Counted from the stretch's first letter, positions 10,805-19,216 are shown. The stretch is DNA of 41,003 nt from Alphaproteobacteria bacterium (GCA_027292975.1 JAPUGG010000274.1:1-41003), one strand, 5' to 3'. Notes: generated from the letters alone by a model not told the origin. A program made the numbers and translations.

Positions 10805-12412
10805 TCAGGCGACGGCGTGGATGGCCGCCTCCTTGACGCTGTCGGGCACCTGGGGCTCGAATTCCTTGAAGTTTTCTTCGAACATGCGCGCGACGTCGTG
10901 GGCGGCCTTGTCATAGGCCGCCTTGTCGGACCAGGTGGTCCTGGGATCGAGCACGTCCCGGGGCACGTCGGGGCAGCTCTCGGGCACCAGCACCCGGAAA
11001 TTGGGGTCGGGCGTCATGGCAACGTGGTCGAGCTCTCCGGCCAGGGCGGCGCGCAGCATGGCCCTGGTATAGGCGATTTTCATGCGGCTTCCGACCCCAT
11101 AGGCGCCGCCGGTCCAGCCGGTATTGACCAGCCAGCAGTTGGTTTCGTGCCGGGCGATGCGTTCGCCCAGGAGCTTGGCGTAAACCGTGGGATGCCGCGG
11201 CATGAAGGGGGCGCCGAAACAGGTTGAGAAGGTCGCCTCGGGTTTGGTCACGCCGCGCTCGGTGCCGGCCACCCGCGCCGTGTAGCCCGACAGGAAATGG
11301 TACATGGCCTGGTCGGGGGTCATGCGGCTGATCGGCGGCAGCACGCCGAAGGCGTCGGCCGTCAGCATCACCACATGGTCGGGATGGCCCGAGGTCAGGG
11401 TGTCGGAAATGTTGGCAATGAACTCGATGGGATACGACACCCGCGTGTTTTCGGTGAGAGCCTCGGAATCGAAGTCGAGCGCGCGCGTCACCGGATCGAT
11501 GACGACGTTTTCCAGGACCGTGCCGAAGCGATGGGTGGTGGCGTAGATCTCCGGTTCCGCTTCTTGGGACAAGCGGATCGCCTTGGCATAGCAGCCGCCC
11601 TCGAAATTGAAGATGCCGTTGTCGGACCAGCCGTGTTCGTCGTCGCCCACCAAGATGCGCGAGCCATCCGCCGACAGCGTCGTCTTGCCGGTTCCCGACA
11701 GGCCGAAGAAGATCGCCGCATCGCCCCCATCGCCGATATTGGCCGAGCAATGCATGGGCATCACGCCCTGGGCCGGCAGCAGGTAGTTGAGGATCGAAAA
11801 CACCGATTTCTTGATCTCCCCGGCATACCAGGTGCCGGTGATCAGCACCTCACGGGCGGCGAAATTCACGATCACGCAGATGTCGGAATTGGTGCCGTCG
11901 GTGGCCGGGTCGACGTTGAGCCCCGGCGCGTGCAGGATGGTGAAGGCGGGCTCAAAAGAGGCTAACGCATCATCCGCCGGCTGGATGAACATGTTGCGCG
12001 TGAACAGCGCATGCCACGCGGTTTCGGTGACCACCCGCACGTTCAGCCGGTAATCGAGATCGGCGCCGGCATAGCTGTCCTGGATGAACAGGTCGCGGTC
12101 GACGTAATAATCCAGGATCTTGCCGCGGATGGCGGCATAGTGCTCTTGGGAAATCGCCCGGTTGACCGACCCCCACCAGATATCGTCGCGGCTGGTGGCT
12201 TCCTCGACGATGAACTTGTCATTAGGCGAACGGCCGGTGTATTCGCCGGTCTCCACCGCCAACGCCCCGCCGGGGACTAAAAGGCCTTCGCCGCGTTTGA
12301 TCGATTCCTCGACCAAGGCAGGCGCGGCCATGTTCCAATAGGCCGCGCGGGCACCTTTGATCCCGTGCTTATCCAAGCCGATGCTGCTCTTGACGGATCC
12401 CCGCTCTTCCAA
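10805..12412 (-). CDS. pckA: Phosphoenolpyruvate carboxykinase (ATP)
   Basis: Converts oxaloacetate plus ATP to PEP, the entry step of gluconeogenesis from C4 acids. At 535 residues it is the ATP-type enzyme: the kinase-type P-loop GLSGTGKT is at residues 237-244, preceded by MHCSANIG and followed by DDEHGW. The TTG start is supported by GGAG 8 nt upstream on the minus strand. A TATATAAAG stretch at 12453-12462 could hold the -10 box, but no -35 consensus is obvious at the right spacing. In many alphaproteobacteria pckA lies directly beside chvI-chvG. Here a nickel/cobalt module separates them. Confidence 0.97.
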   Translation of the reverse strand: MEERGSVKSSIGLDKHGIKGARAAYWNMAAPALVEESIKRGEGLLVPGGALAVETGEYTGRSPNDKFIVEEATSRDDIWWGSVNRAISQEHYAAIRGKILDYYVDRDLFIQDSYAGADLDYRLNVRVVTETAWHALFTRNMFIQPADDALASFEPAFTILHAPGLNVDPATDGTNSDICVIVNFAAREVLITGTWYAGEIKKSVFSILNYLLPAQGVMPMHCSANIGDGGDAAIFFGLSGTGKTTLSADGSRILVGDDEHGWSDNGIFNFEGGCYAKAIRLSQEAEPEIYATTHRFGTVLENVVIDPVTRALDFDSEALTENTRVSYPIEFIANISDTLTSGHPDHVVMLTADAFGVLPPISRMTPDQAMYHFLSGYTARVAGTERGVTKPEATFSTCFGAPFMPRHPTVYAKLLGERIARHETNCWLVNTGWTGGAYGVGSRMKIAYTRAMLRAALAGELDHVAMTPDPNFRVLVPESCPDVPRDVLDPRTTWSDKAAYDKAAHDVARMFEENFKEFEPQVPDSVKEAAIHAVA

Positions 12413-12482
12413 TTCCTGATCTCCAGTTTGCGCCCGGGCAGGCCTCGGGCAACCTTTATATACGGGTTCGCCCTAGGGGATG

Positions 12483-12532
12483 CTAGAGCATTTTCCGGCC
12501 CAATTGAACCATTCGACCGGAAAATCCTCTAG
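12483..12532. repeat. Dispersed palindromic repeat, copy 1
   Basis: A 50-bp sequence with 16-bp arms (left begins CTAGAGCATTTTCCGG; one mismatch between arms) around an 18-nt centre containing ATTGAACCA. It is related to the arms of the element at 20748-20989. It lies between the end of cbtA and the pckA promoter region. The cbtA stop codon (12529-12531) falls inside its right arm. As RNA it would form a strong hairpin and may stop cbtA transcription before pckA. It resembles REP-type extragenic palindromes. Confidence 0.75.
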
Positions 12533-13224
12533 TCCGCCGGCCGGCCTGAAAATCGGCCGAGAAAGATGCTCACGGCGACGCCGAGAACGGCCCAGAACAC
12601 CGCCGAGGAGGTCATCGAAGCGGCCACGAAGGCGGCCACCAGCGCCGCCGGCAGGGCGGCGCCCGCGCCGGTGGCCGCTGCCGGCCCGCCGGCGATAAAC
12701 GGGAGCGCCAACAGGGCGAGGCCCGCGGCGCGCCAGCGCCGGCGCCCGGCAAAGACCACCAGGCCCAGGCCCGCCCCGGTGGCGCCCACCGCGCCCAGCC
12801 ACCACAATTGCCGCGTGGCGAGGTCGCTTTCGGCCATCCCCGGAAGGTGCGGAGGGACCACCAGGGCCGGGGCAAGGGTGAACACCGCAAACCCCGCGAT
12901 TCCCCAGAGGAGGCCCTCCATCACGGTGGGGTCGCGGCCGGAAAAGGCGATGGCGCCGGCCAGCAGGAGACCGAACCCGGCGCCCGTGAGCAGGCTGGCG
13001 GCCAGGGTCAAGCCGGCGCGCGCAAGGGATTGCCGCCGGCTGTCCGCCGCCACCACCACCGAGCCCGCCGAGCCCCCGCCGAGGCCCGCCCGGGCCAGGG
13101 CCGCCGCCTCGAAGATTTCCGCCTGGTGGATGAGTGGCACCACCTTCAGCGCCTGGACGGTGAACCCCACGGCGCCCGCGATTAGCCCTGCCATGATCCC
13201 GGCCAGCAGGATGCGGCGCATCAC
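12529..13224 (-). CDS. cbtA: CbtA family cobalt transporter subunit
   Basis: Membrane protein of 231 residues with five to six hydrophobic segments. It begins MMRRILLAG and GLIAGAVGF and has conserved histidines and an acidic EIFE in the first loop, as in the CbtA family (predicted cobalt uptake with CbtB). The start is GTG 13224 or, equally well, ATG 13221. It is the last gene of the nicO-cbtB-cbtA unit, 28 bp after cbtB. Its stop codon lies inside a dispersed palindromic repeat, so the final residues may have been set by that insertion. No cobalamin riboswitch was recognised upstream, although CbtAB units are often under B12 control. Confidence 0.85.
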   Translation of the reverse strand: MMRRILLAGIMAGLIAGAVGFTVQALKVVPLIHQAEIFEAAALARAGLGGGSAGSVVVAADSRRQSLARAGLTLAASLLTGAGFGLLLAGAIAFSGRDPTVMEGLLWGIAGFAVFTLAPALVVPPHLPGMAESDLATRQLWWLGAVGATGAGLGLVVFAGRRRWRAAGLALLALPFIAGGPAAATGAGAALPAALVAAFVAASMTSSAVFWAVLGVAVSIFLGRFSGRPAD

Positions 13225-13252
13225 CGCCCGGCCCCGTCAGTGGCAGGGGCCA

Positions 13253-13444
13253 TCAGTGGCAGGGGAAGGTGAAACCGTGGCGCACGTCATGGGCGGCGTC
13301 GTGGAGCAGGTCGGAATGGGCGAACCCGGTGCCCAGCAACAGGAACGACCCGAGCAGAACCGCGATCAGCCCCGCGGAAAGGTGTTGAGAATGGGTTCTC
13401 GCCCACGCGCCCGCCTTGGAATCCTCGTTCAATGACATGCCCAT
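13253..13444 (-). CDS. cbtB: CbtB-domain protein (predicted cobalt transporter subunit)
   Basis: A 63-residue protein with one membrane helix (about residues 23-42) and a histidine-rich C-terminus, HDAAHDVRHGFTFPCH, that is diagnostic of the CbtB family. The His/Cys tail probably binds the metal ion on its way to CbtA. It starts 6 bp after the NicO-like permease gene and ends 28 bp before cbtA, so the three genes are surely one transcription unit. The metal (cobalt or nickel) cannot be told from sequence. Confidence 0.87.
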   Translation of the reverse strand: MGMSLNEDSKAGAWARTHSQHLSAGLIAVLLGSFLLLGTGFAHSDLLHDAAHDVRHGFTFPCH

Positions 13445-13450
13445 GGCGTT

Positions 13451-14161
13451 CTATTGAAAGAGTCCCTGGGCCGATGCCACGCGCCAGGCGATGGAAACGC
13501 CCAGCACCACGGTGGCGGCGCCGATCCCCGCGGTCAGGCCACGGAAGGCCACGCTCAGGCGGCCCGCGGTGAAGCGGAGCGGCAGGGCGATGGCGCAGGA
13601 CAGGATTGCCATGCCGACGACGGAACCGAGGCCGAACAGCAGCATGTAGGCGAACCCCAGCCACAGCGAGGAGATGGTGCCCAGGGTCAGCAACACCAAG
13701 GCGGCGGAGCCGGCCAGGCCGTGGACGAAGCCGACCAGCAGGGCGCGGATGGGAAGGCCCCTGGGATGGGCATGGTGATGGGCGGAGACATCATGACCGC
13801 CACCCGGCGCATGGCGATGGGCGTGGAAATGACGCGCACCGCCATGGGCATGGGCATGGAAATGGGCCTTGCGCCGCGTCAAGCGGACCATGACGTCGAG
13901 CCCGAGTCCGACCAGCATCAGGCCGACCACGAATTCCAGGATTAGGGCGACGGTTTCCGGCACCACCCAATCCAGCATCAGCACCACGGAGCCGATGAGG
14001 AACAAGGTCAGGGTATGACCGAGACCCCAGGCCACGCCCATCCGGGTGGTTTCGCCGATGGATTGAGAGCCCGAGGCCAAGCTTGCCACGGCGGCGACGT
14101 GGTCGGCTTCAAGGGCATGCTTCATGCCGATCAGAAAGCCGAGCCCCAAGACGGAAAGCAT
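13451..14161 (-). CDS. NicO/UreH-type nickel/cobalt permease
   Basis: Membrane permease of 236 residues with about six hydrophobic segments. The first contains the metal-site motif GMKHALEADHVAA (H-x4-D-H), typical of nickel/cobalt permeases. A cytosolic or periplasmic loop at about residues 112-145 is packed with histidines (HFHAHAHGG, HHHAHPRG), a probable metal-gathering region. It may therefore supply Ni or Co alongside CbtBA. The ribosome site GGAAGGA is 7 nt before the ATG, and a good promoter lies about 60 bp upstream. The module is flanked by core genes that are normally adjacent. Confidence 0.87.
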   Translation of the reverse strand: MLSVLGLGFLIGMKHALEADHVAAVASLASGSQSIGETTRMGVAWGLGHTLTLFLIGSVVLMLDWVVPETVALILEFVVGLMLVGLGLDVMVRLTRRKAHFHAHAHGGARHFHAHRHAPGGGHDVSAHHHAHPRGLPIRALLVGFVHGLAGSAALVLLTLGTISSLWLGFAYMLLFGLGSVVGMAILSCAIALPLRFTAGRLSVAFRGLTAGIGAATVVLGVSIAWRVASAQGLFQ

Positions 14162-14218
14162 GTGGTGGTCCTTCCCCGAAATTTTTCTTGGTGTTCCAAA
14201 GCGGTTGGCCGCGTGGGC

Positions 14219-14246
14219 ATCATAGAAGAGGCCCCTGGCGAGTCAA
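14219..14246 (-). promoter_or_regulatory. Candidate sigma-70 promoter for nicO-cbtB-cbtA
   Basis: Read on the minus strand, TTGACT (14246-14241), a 16-bp spacer and TATGAT (14224-14219) precede nicO by about 57 bp. Both hexamers are one or two mismatches from consensus. No Zur, NikR or B12 element was recognised. Confidence 0.55.
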
Positions 14247-14318
14247 CCGAACGGCCTGAAATGCCCTCAGCCGCGGCCGCGCCTTGCCTTCAAATGGCCC
14301 TATTTGCCCTGTTCCGTA

Positions 14319-14347
14319 GCGCGGTTTCCCTGGTGCGCGGTTTCCCT
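14319..14347 (+). promoter_or_regulatory. 13-bp tandem direct repeat upstream of chvI
   Basis: GCGCGGTTTCCCT occurs at 14319-14331 and again at 14335-14347, a 16-bp period. It lies about 90-115 bp upstream of chvI. OmpR-family regulators bind direct repeats, so autoregulation by ChvI is conceivable. The period is not the usual 10-11 bp, and the known ChvI motif was not recognised. Confidence 0.35.
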
Positions 14348-14435
14348 ATGGGTCCGCCGCCAAATCGTGCAAAATGAACCTGTTGTGGGCACCAGGAGTG
14401 TCGCTCACACCAACAACCTAAGAAAGGGATGATCA

Positions 14436-15152
14436 TTGGCCCGGACCATTGCTCTCGTTGACGACGATCAGAACATCCTGGTGTCGATTTCCATGTCGCT
14501 CGAGGCCGAGGGCTTCGACGTGACCACTTATACAGATGGCGTCAAGGCCTTGGAGGGGCTTGCCGATCATCCCGTGGATCTCGCCATTCTCGACATCAAA
14601 ATGCCGCGCATGGACGGCATGGAGCTGCTCAACCGCATCCGGCGCAACTCTCAGATTCCGGTCATCTTCCTCACGTCGAAGGACGACGAGTTGGACGAGC
14701 TTCTGGGACTGCGCATGGGCGCCGACGATTACATTCGCAAGCCCTTCTCCCAACGGCTTCTGCTCGAGCGGATCCGGGCGCTGCTGCGGCGATCGGAGGC
14801 CAATGCCGACCAGGGCAGGACCGATGGCGCCAACGGCGGTGGCCAAGAAGACTCCATGGCGCGGGGCGAACTGGTGCTTGATTCCGCACGCCATCTCTGT
14901 ACCTGGCGCCGGGAACAAGTGCAGCTCACGGTGACCGAATTCCTCATTCTCCGGTCGCTCGCCGAACGACCCGGTCACGTCAAGAATCGCGACCAGTTGA
15001 TGGACGCCGCCTATGGCGAGCATATCTACGTGGACGACCGCACCATCGACAGCCACATCAAGCGCTTGAGGCGCAAATTCAAGGCCGTGGATTCGCAGTT
15101 TGCCCAGATAGAAACCCTTTACGGCCTGGGCTATCGTTATCGCGAAGCCTGA
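14436..15152 (+). CDS. chvI: Two-component response regulator ChvI (OmpR family)
   Basis: Transcription factor of the ChvG/ChvI envelope and acid-stress system of alphaproteobacteria. The receiver domain (residues 1-120) has the acidic pocket Asp10/Asp11, the phospho-acceptor Asp53 (LAILDIKMP), the switch Thr in IFLTSKDDE and the conserved Lys in IRKPF. A winged-helix DNA-binding domain follows (about 135-235), with [18 protein letters not shown] and the C-terminal [10 protein letters not shown]. The start is TTG, supported by AAGAAAGGGA ending about 7 nt upstream. The nearby ATG (14429) is out of frame. chvG follows after 56 bp. Confidence 0.95.
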   Translation: MARTIALVDDDQNILVSISMSLEAEGFDVTTYTDGVKALEGLADHPVDLAILDIKMPRMDGMELLNRIRRNSQIPVIFLTSKDDELDELLGLRMGADDYIRKPFSQRLLLERIRALLRRSEANADQGRTDGANGGGQEDSMARGELVLDSARHLCTWRREQVQLTVTEFLILRSLAERPGHVKNRDQLMDAAYGEHIYVDDRTIDSHIKRLRRKFKAVDSQFAQIETLYGLGYRYREA

Positions 15153-15208
15153 TCGGGGGCGGCGCGCGCGCATGATGCGGGGCCCCTGGCGGAAAGCAGC
15201 CGGAGAGA

Positions 15209-16924
15209 ATGGCGGTCGAAACAACCAACAGGGACTCAACGGGTGAGAGGCGCGGGCGCGGCCGGGTTCGCGACCGCGACCGGGTTCGCACCCGGGAGCC
15301 TCGGCCGCGGGCAGCGGCCAAGCCCCCGGCGCGCTTCCGATCCCTGACCTGGCGCGTGCTCGCGGTCAACCTGTTGGGGCTGGCGATCCTCGCCGCCGGG
15401 CTGCTCTACCTCGATCGCTACAAGCAGTCACTGATCCGCGGCCAACTGGATTCTCTCGCCATCCAGGGCGGTATTTTCGCCGCCGCCCTGGGCGAGGCGG
15501 CGGTGACTTCCAACCCGCAGGAGGGCCGCGATTTACTGACCGTCCAGGCGCGGCCCATGGTGCGTCGGCTCGCCACTCCCGCGGGCTTGAGGGCCCGGCT
15601 GTTCGCCGCCAATGGCGATATCATCGCCGATTCGCGGTATTACGGGACCGCCGGCGGCAAGGTCCAGGTCGCCGTTCTGCCGCCGCCGTCCCGGGGCCGC
15701 ACCTTCGGGGGCTCGGTGGTGGATTTCTATGACTGGGTGGTACGCCAGTTTCCCGACCGCCACAGCTATCCCCCCTATATCGAACTTGCCGAACCCCGGG
15801 CCAATCACTACGCCGTGACCAAGAAGGCGATGATGGGAGAGATCGGCCGGGAGGTCCAGATCGACGAGAACGGCCGGCTGGTGATGCTGGTGGCGGTTCC
15901 CGTGCAGCACTACAAGCAGGTGCTCGGCGCGCTGGTGCTTTCGGTGGATGAGGAAGGGATAGAAAAAAGCCTGCGCAGCGTGCGGCTCGAGATCCTGACG
16001 GTGTTCGCCGGGGTCATCTTCGTAACCGTCCTGCTGTCGCTCTGGCTCGCCGGCACCATCGCCCGGCCGGTGCGCCTGCTTGCCGCCGCCGCCGACCGGG
16101 TACGTTCCGGCCGGGGCCGGGAATCGGAAATTCCCGACTTCACCAAGAGAGGCGACGAAATCGGCGCCCTCTCCGCCTCGCTCAGGGACATGACCCACGC
16201 GTTGTGGACCCGCATGGAAGCGATCGAAAGTTTCGCCGCCGACGTCGCCCATGAAATAAAGAACCCGTTGACCAGCCTGCGCAGCGCCGTCGAAACCGCC
16301 GCCCGGCTCGACGATGCCGATCAGCAACAACGCCTGATGACGATCATCCTCGACGATGTCGAGCGCCTCGACCGGTTGATCACGGATATCTCCGACGCGT
16401 CCAGGCTCGACGCGGAACTGTCGCGCGCGGACATGACGACCGTGGATATCAGGGGCTTGCTCACGACCCTGATGGAGGTCGAACTGATCGCCAGCGAGGG
16501 GCGCGGCGGCGACGCGCCCAAGCTTCGCCTCGATCTGCCCGAAGACGAGCCGCTCCGTGTGGTGGGCTTGGAGGACCGCATCGCCCAGGTGCTGCGCAAT
16601 CTGATCTCCAACGCGGTCTCCTTCTCGCCGCCGGGCGGCACCATCGGCCTAAGCTGCCGACGTCGGGACGCGAGCATCCACATCGTCGTCGAGGATGAGG
16701 GCCCGGGGCTGCCGCCGGCCATGTTGGAGGCGGTCTTCCAGCGCTTCTATACCGAACGCCCCGAAGGCGAGAAGTTCGGCACCCATTCCGGGCTGGGGCT
16801 GTCCATTTCCATGCAGATCGTCACCGCCCACCATGGGCACATCCGCGCCGAGAACGTGGAGCGCGACGGGGCCGTCACCGGGGCCCGTTTCATCGTCACC
16901 CTGCCGGCGGCGGCCGATGACTGA
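15209..16924 (+). CDS. chvG: Sensor histidine kinase ChvG
   Basis: Inner-membrane kinase that senses envelope conditions and phosphorylates ChvI. The 571 residues contain a very basic N-terminus, a first membrane helix (about 49-68), a periplasmic stimulus-sensing domain (about 70-260) and a second helix (about 262-283). HAMP, HisKA with His348 in FAADVAHEIKNPLTSLRSA, and an HATPase domain follow, with NLISNAVSFSPPGG, EDEGPGLP and GLGLSIS. GGAGAGA just before the ATG serves as ribosome site. The last 8 bp overlap hprK. ChvG-ChvI-HprK linkage is a hallmark of this class. Confidence 0.95.
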   Translation: MAVETTNRDSTGERRGRGRVRDRDRVRTREPRPRAAAKPPARFRSLTWRVLAVNLLGLAILAAGLLYLDRYKQSLIRGQLDSLAIQGGIFAAALGEAAVTSNPQEGRDLLTVQARPMVRRLATPAGLRARLFAANGDIIADSRYYGTAGGKVQVAVLPPPSRGRTFGGSVVDFYDWVVRQFPDRHSYPPYIELAEPRANHYAVTKKAMMGEIGREVQIDENGRLVMLVAVPVQHYKQVLGALVLSVDEEGIEKSLRSVRLEILTVFAGVIFVTVLLSLWLAGTIARPVRLLAAAADRVRSGRGRESEIPDFTKRGDEIGALSASLRDMTHALWTRMEAIESFAADVAHEIKNPLTSLRSAVETAARLDDADQQQRLMTIILDDVERLDRLITDISDASRLDAELSRADMTTVDIRGLLTTLMEVELIASEGRGGDAPKLRLDLPEDEPLRVVGLEDRIAQVLRNLISNAVSFSPPGGTIGLSCRRRDASIHIVVEDEGPGLPPAMLEAVFQRFYTERPEGEKFGTHSGLGLSISMQIVTAHHGHIRAENVERDGAVTGARFIVTLPAAADD

Positions 16925-17375
16925 GCTCGCCGAATGCACCGTTCACGGCACCTGCGTCGTCATCGGCGATGCCGGAATCCTGATCCGGGGCGGGCCCGGG
17001 GCGGGCAAGTCCGACCTGGCGCTGCGTTTGATCGACGATGGCGCGCGGTTGGTGTCCGACGATCAGGTGCGGCTCCAGAATCGCGGCGGCGCCGTCATCG
17101 CTTCGGCGCCCGATGCCACCAAAGAGATGATCGAAGTCAACGGCATTGGGCTGATTCGCTTGGACGCCGAGCGCATCACCGGCGAGGCCCACTTGGCGCT
17201 CCTGGTGGACCTGGTGGGGGCCGGCGGGATCGAGCGTCTGCCGCGGCCCCAAGTTGAAACCGTGTTGGGCGTTAGCCTCCCGCGCATCGCGCTTTCGCCT
17301 TTCGAGGCCTCGGCACCGGCCAAGCTGCGGCTTGCGGCGGGCCGGGGCACCGGGTCTATAATGACCGCCCCATGA
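16917..17375 (+). CDS. hprK: HPr kinase/phosphorylase, short alphaproteobacterial form
   Basis: Phosphorylates HPr on its regulatory serine and can reverse the reaction. The protein is 152 residues, lacking the N-terminal domain of the roughly 310-residue Firmicutes enzyme, as usual in alphaproteobacteria. The P-loop GGPGAGKS is at 25-32, and VSDDQV carries the conserved aspartates. IEVNGIGLI resembles the family's signature block. The ATG at 16917 overlaps the end of chvG by 8 bp; the longer in-frame extension inside chvG is not credible. Its substrate serine is present in the HPr encoded four genes on. Confidence 0.93.
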   Translation: MTELAECTVHGTCVVIGDAGILIRGGPGAGKSDLALRLIDDGARLVSDDQVRLQNRGGAVIASAPDATKEMIEVNGIGLIRLDAERITGEAHLALLVDLVGAGGIERLPRPQVETVLGVSLPRIALSPFEASAPAKLRLAAGRGTGSIMTAP

Positions 17376-17439
17376 CGCTCGATCGCCGTCGGCCGCCGAG
17401 GAGCAGGTCCCGACCCATGCCCCGCCATGAACCCATGAA

Positions 17440-18357
17440 ATGACCGCCGCGCGCGACCGTGGCATTCCGCCCAGGCGACGGCTGGTGCTGGTCACCGGCA
17501 TGTCGGGCGCGGGGCGATCATCGGCCTTGAAGACATTCGAGGACATCGGCTTCGACGCGGTCGACAATATGCCGCTGGCATTGTTGGGCAACCTCACCTC
17601 CGGGGCACCCGCGCTGTCCCGTGATGTGGCCGTGGGGGTCGATATCCGGACGCGGGATTTCGGGGTCGGCTCCCTGGTCGCGGAAATGGATCGGGTCATG
17701 GCCGACGGCGGCATCGAGGTACGGCTGGTGTTTTTCGATTCCTCCGATGAGGTGCTGCAGCGGCGCTTCACCGAATCCCGGCGGCCCCATCCTTTGGCCG
17801 CGGACCGGCCTGTGCTCGACGGCATCGCGCGGGAGCGGCAAATGCTCAGGGCCCTGCGCGAGCGGGCGGACCTGATCATCGACACCACGGAATTGACCCC
17901 GAGCGAGTTGCGGCGCATTCTCACCGGCCATTTCAACGACGTCGAGCCCAACGGGTTGACCGCTTTCGTGACGTCTTTTTCGTACCGCAACGGCATACCG
18001 CGGGAAGCCGACTTGGTGTTCGATGTCCGGTTTCTCGCCAATCCCCATTACGACGAAGAACTCCAACCGATGACCGGGACGGCGCCGGAGGTGGGTGCCT
18101 TTATCGCCGAGGACCCGCAATTCGAGCCTTTCTTCGGCGCGCTCACGGGGCTCATGGAGGTGCTGATGCCGGGCTACATCAAGGAAGGGAAGAGCTACCT
18201 GACAATCGCCATCGGCTGTACCGGCGGGCGCCACCGTTCGGTCTATGTGGCCGAGCGTCTCGGCGAATGGCTCAAGGGGGAATCGCTCAACGTCGAGGTC
18301 GCTCATCGTGACGCCGAGGACGCTGCCCAACACCCGCGAGGGGATGATCATCGATGA
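17440..18357 (+). CDS. rapZ: RapZ-family nucleotide-binding protein
   Basis: P-loop protein of 305 residues, formerly YvcJ/YhbJ. In E. coli RapZ senses glucosamine-6-phosphate and directs decay of the sRNA GlmZ; in alphaproteobacteria the role is less clear. The Walker A motif is GMSGAGRSS (residues 20-28), followed by TFEDIGFDAVDNMP. The C-terminal domain holds the family signatures FGFxY-like TSFSYRNGIP, DLVFDVRFLANP and IGCTGGRHRSVYVAE. The start at ATG 17440 follows a short stretch with other in-phase stops. The stop overlaps the EIIA gene by 4 bp. The last residues (NPRGDDHR-like) are rich in charged amino acids. Confidence 0.95.
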   Translation: MTAARDRGIPPRRRLVLVTGMSGAGRSSALKTFEDIGFDAVDNMPLALLGNLTSGAPALSRDVAVGVDIRTRDFGVGSLVAEMDRVMADGGIEVRLVFFDSSDEVLQRRFTESRRPHPLAADRPVLDGIARERQMLRALRERADLIIDTTELTPSELRRILTGHFNDVEPNGLTAFVTSFSYRNGIPREADLVFDVRFLANPHYDEELQPMTGTAPEVGAFIAEDPQFEPFFGALTGLMEVLMPGYIKEGKSYLTIAIGCTGGRHRSVYVAERLGEWLKGESLNVEVAHRDAEDAAQHPRGDDHR

Positions 18358-18812
18358 CCAGAGGTGGGGGTAGCAAAAGCGAAGACAAAACGGATCACGG
18401 TGTTGTCGGTCTTGTCCTGGTGACCCACGGGGCGGTAGGCGTTGCCTTGCTGGAGGCGCTGGAGAATATCGTCGGCGGCCAGGACAACGTGGTCTCGGTC
18501 TCGATCCAGCCCGACGACGACGTCGAGGCCCGCAGGGCCGAAATTCTCGACGCCATCGCCCGCGTGGGGGCCGGAGGTGGCTGCATCTTGATGACCGATA
18601 TGTTCGGCGGCACGCCCTCGAACCTCGCCCTTTCGGCCATGGGGGAAGAGGCGGTGGATGTCATCGCCGGGGTCAACCTGCCGATGCTGATCAAATTTGC
18701 CTCGGTCCGGGCCAGCGCCCCGCTCGCCGATGTCGTCGCCCAGGTGCAAGATGCGGGGCGGAAATACATCAATGTCGCTTCCTCCTTCCTCAACCCACCG
18801 GAGCCCGATTGA
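18354..18812 (+). CDS. PTS EIIA component, mannose/fructose-type (regulatory)
   Basis: Cytosolic EIIA domain of 152 residues. The phospho-accepting histidine is His25 in VLVTHGAVG, and the MTDMFGGTPSN motif is diagnostic of the mannose-family EIIA fold. There is no adjacent EIIB/EIIC, so it does not serve sugar transport here. In alphaproteobacteria this protein (PtsM or ManX-like) belongs to a regulatory phosphorelay with HPr, PtsP and HprK. It overlaps rapZ by 4 bp and sits just before ptsH. The first 14 residues are polar and variable. Confidence 0.92.
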   Translation: MTRGGGSKSEDKTDHGVVGLVLVTHGAVGVALLEALENIVGGQDNVVSVSIQPDDDVEARRAEILDAIARVGAGGGCILMTDMFGGTPSNLALSAMGEEAVDVIAGVNLPMLIKFASVRASAPLADVVAQVQDAGRKYINVASSFLNPPEPD

Positions 18813-18823
18813 AGGACCGGAAC

Positions 18824-19114
18824 ATGACAGGGTCCGATCGCCGGCCATGGCGGTCACGGACGGTGACCATCACCGGCGAACTCGGCCTCCATGCCCGGCC
18901 CGCCGCGCTCTTCGTCAAGCTGGCCGGCGCCTTCGATGCCGAGATCACGGTCGCCAACAAAAGCGGCGTGGTGTCGGGCGGCTCGATCATGGGACTGATG
19001 ATGCTGGCCGCGGCATCGGGGACGGAACTCGACATAACCGCGCGCGGGCCGGAAGCCGACCAGGCGCTGGACGCCCTGGTCGGCTTGGTCGAGGGCGGGT
19101 TCCAACGCGGTTGA
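18824..19114 (+). CDS. ptsH: HPr phosphocarrier protein
   Basis: Small phosphocarrier that takes phosphate from Enzyme I on His23 (LGLHARPAA) and passes it to EIIA. Ser54 in GGSIMGLMML corresponds to the Ser46 site modified by HprK. AAGGA 7 nt before ATG 18824 favours this start (96 residues). An alternative TTG at 18809 overlaps the EIIA stop and would add five residues. The gene closes the chvI-chvG-hprK-rapZ-EIIA-HPr run and is followed by an intrinsic terminator. Enzyme I (ptsP) is not in the window. Confidence 0.94.
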   Translation: MTGSDRRPWRSRTVTITGELGLHARPAALFVKLAGAFDAEITVANKSGVVSGGSIMGLMMLAAASGTELDITARGPEADQALDALVGLVEGGFQRG

Positions 19115-19146
19115 GCGGCGCCGGCCCCGGCGGCCCCCCGGCGTCT

Positions 19147-19180
19147 CCCGGGGAAGGCTCCGCCCCCGGGTGCCCTTTTT
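19147..19180 (+). terminator. Intrinsic terminator after ptsH
   Basis: A 7-bp GC stem (CCCGGGG/CCCCGGG) with a 10-nt loop is followed 5 nt later by a run of five T residues (19176-19180). It lies 33 bp after the ptsH stop and upstream of the ahcY promoter, separating the two units. Confidence 0.6.
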
Positions 19181-19216
19181 CGGAGAAATTTACCGCACGA
19201 ACCGGCTAATTCTTCT

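Noticed and set aside
14162-14435. Cobalamin riboswitch upstream of nicO-cbtBA
   Set aside because: No B12-box-like conserved core was found on the minus strand; only a sigma-70-like promoter is visible.
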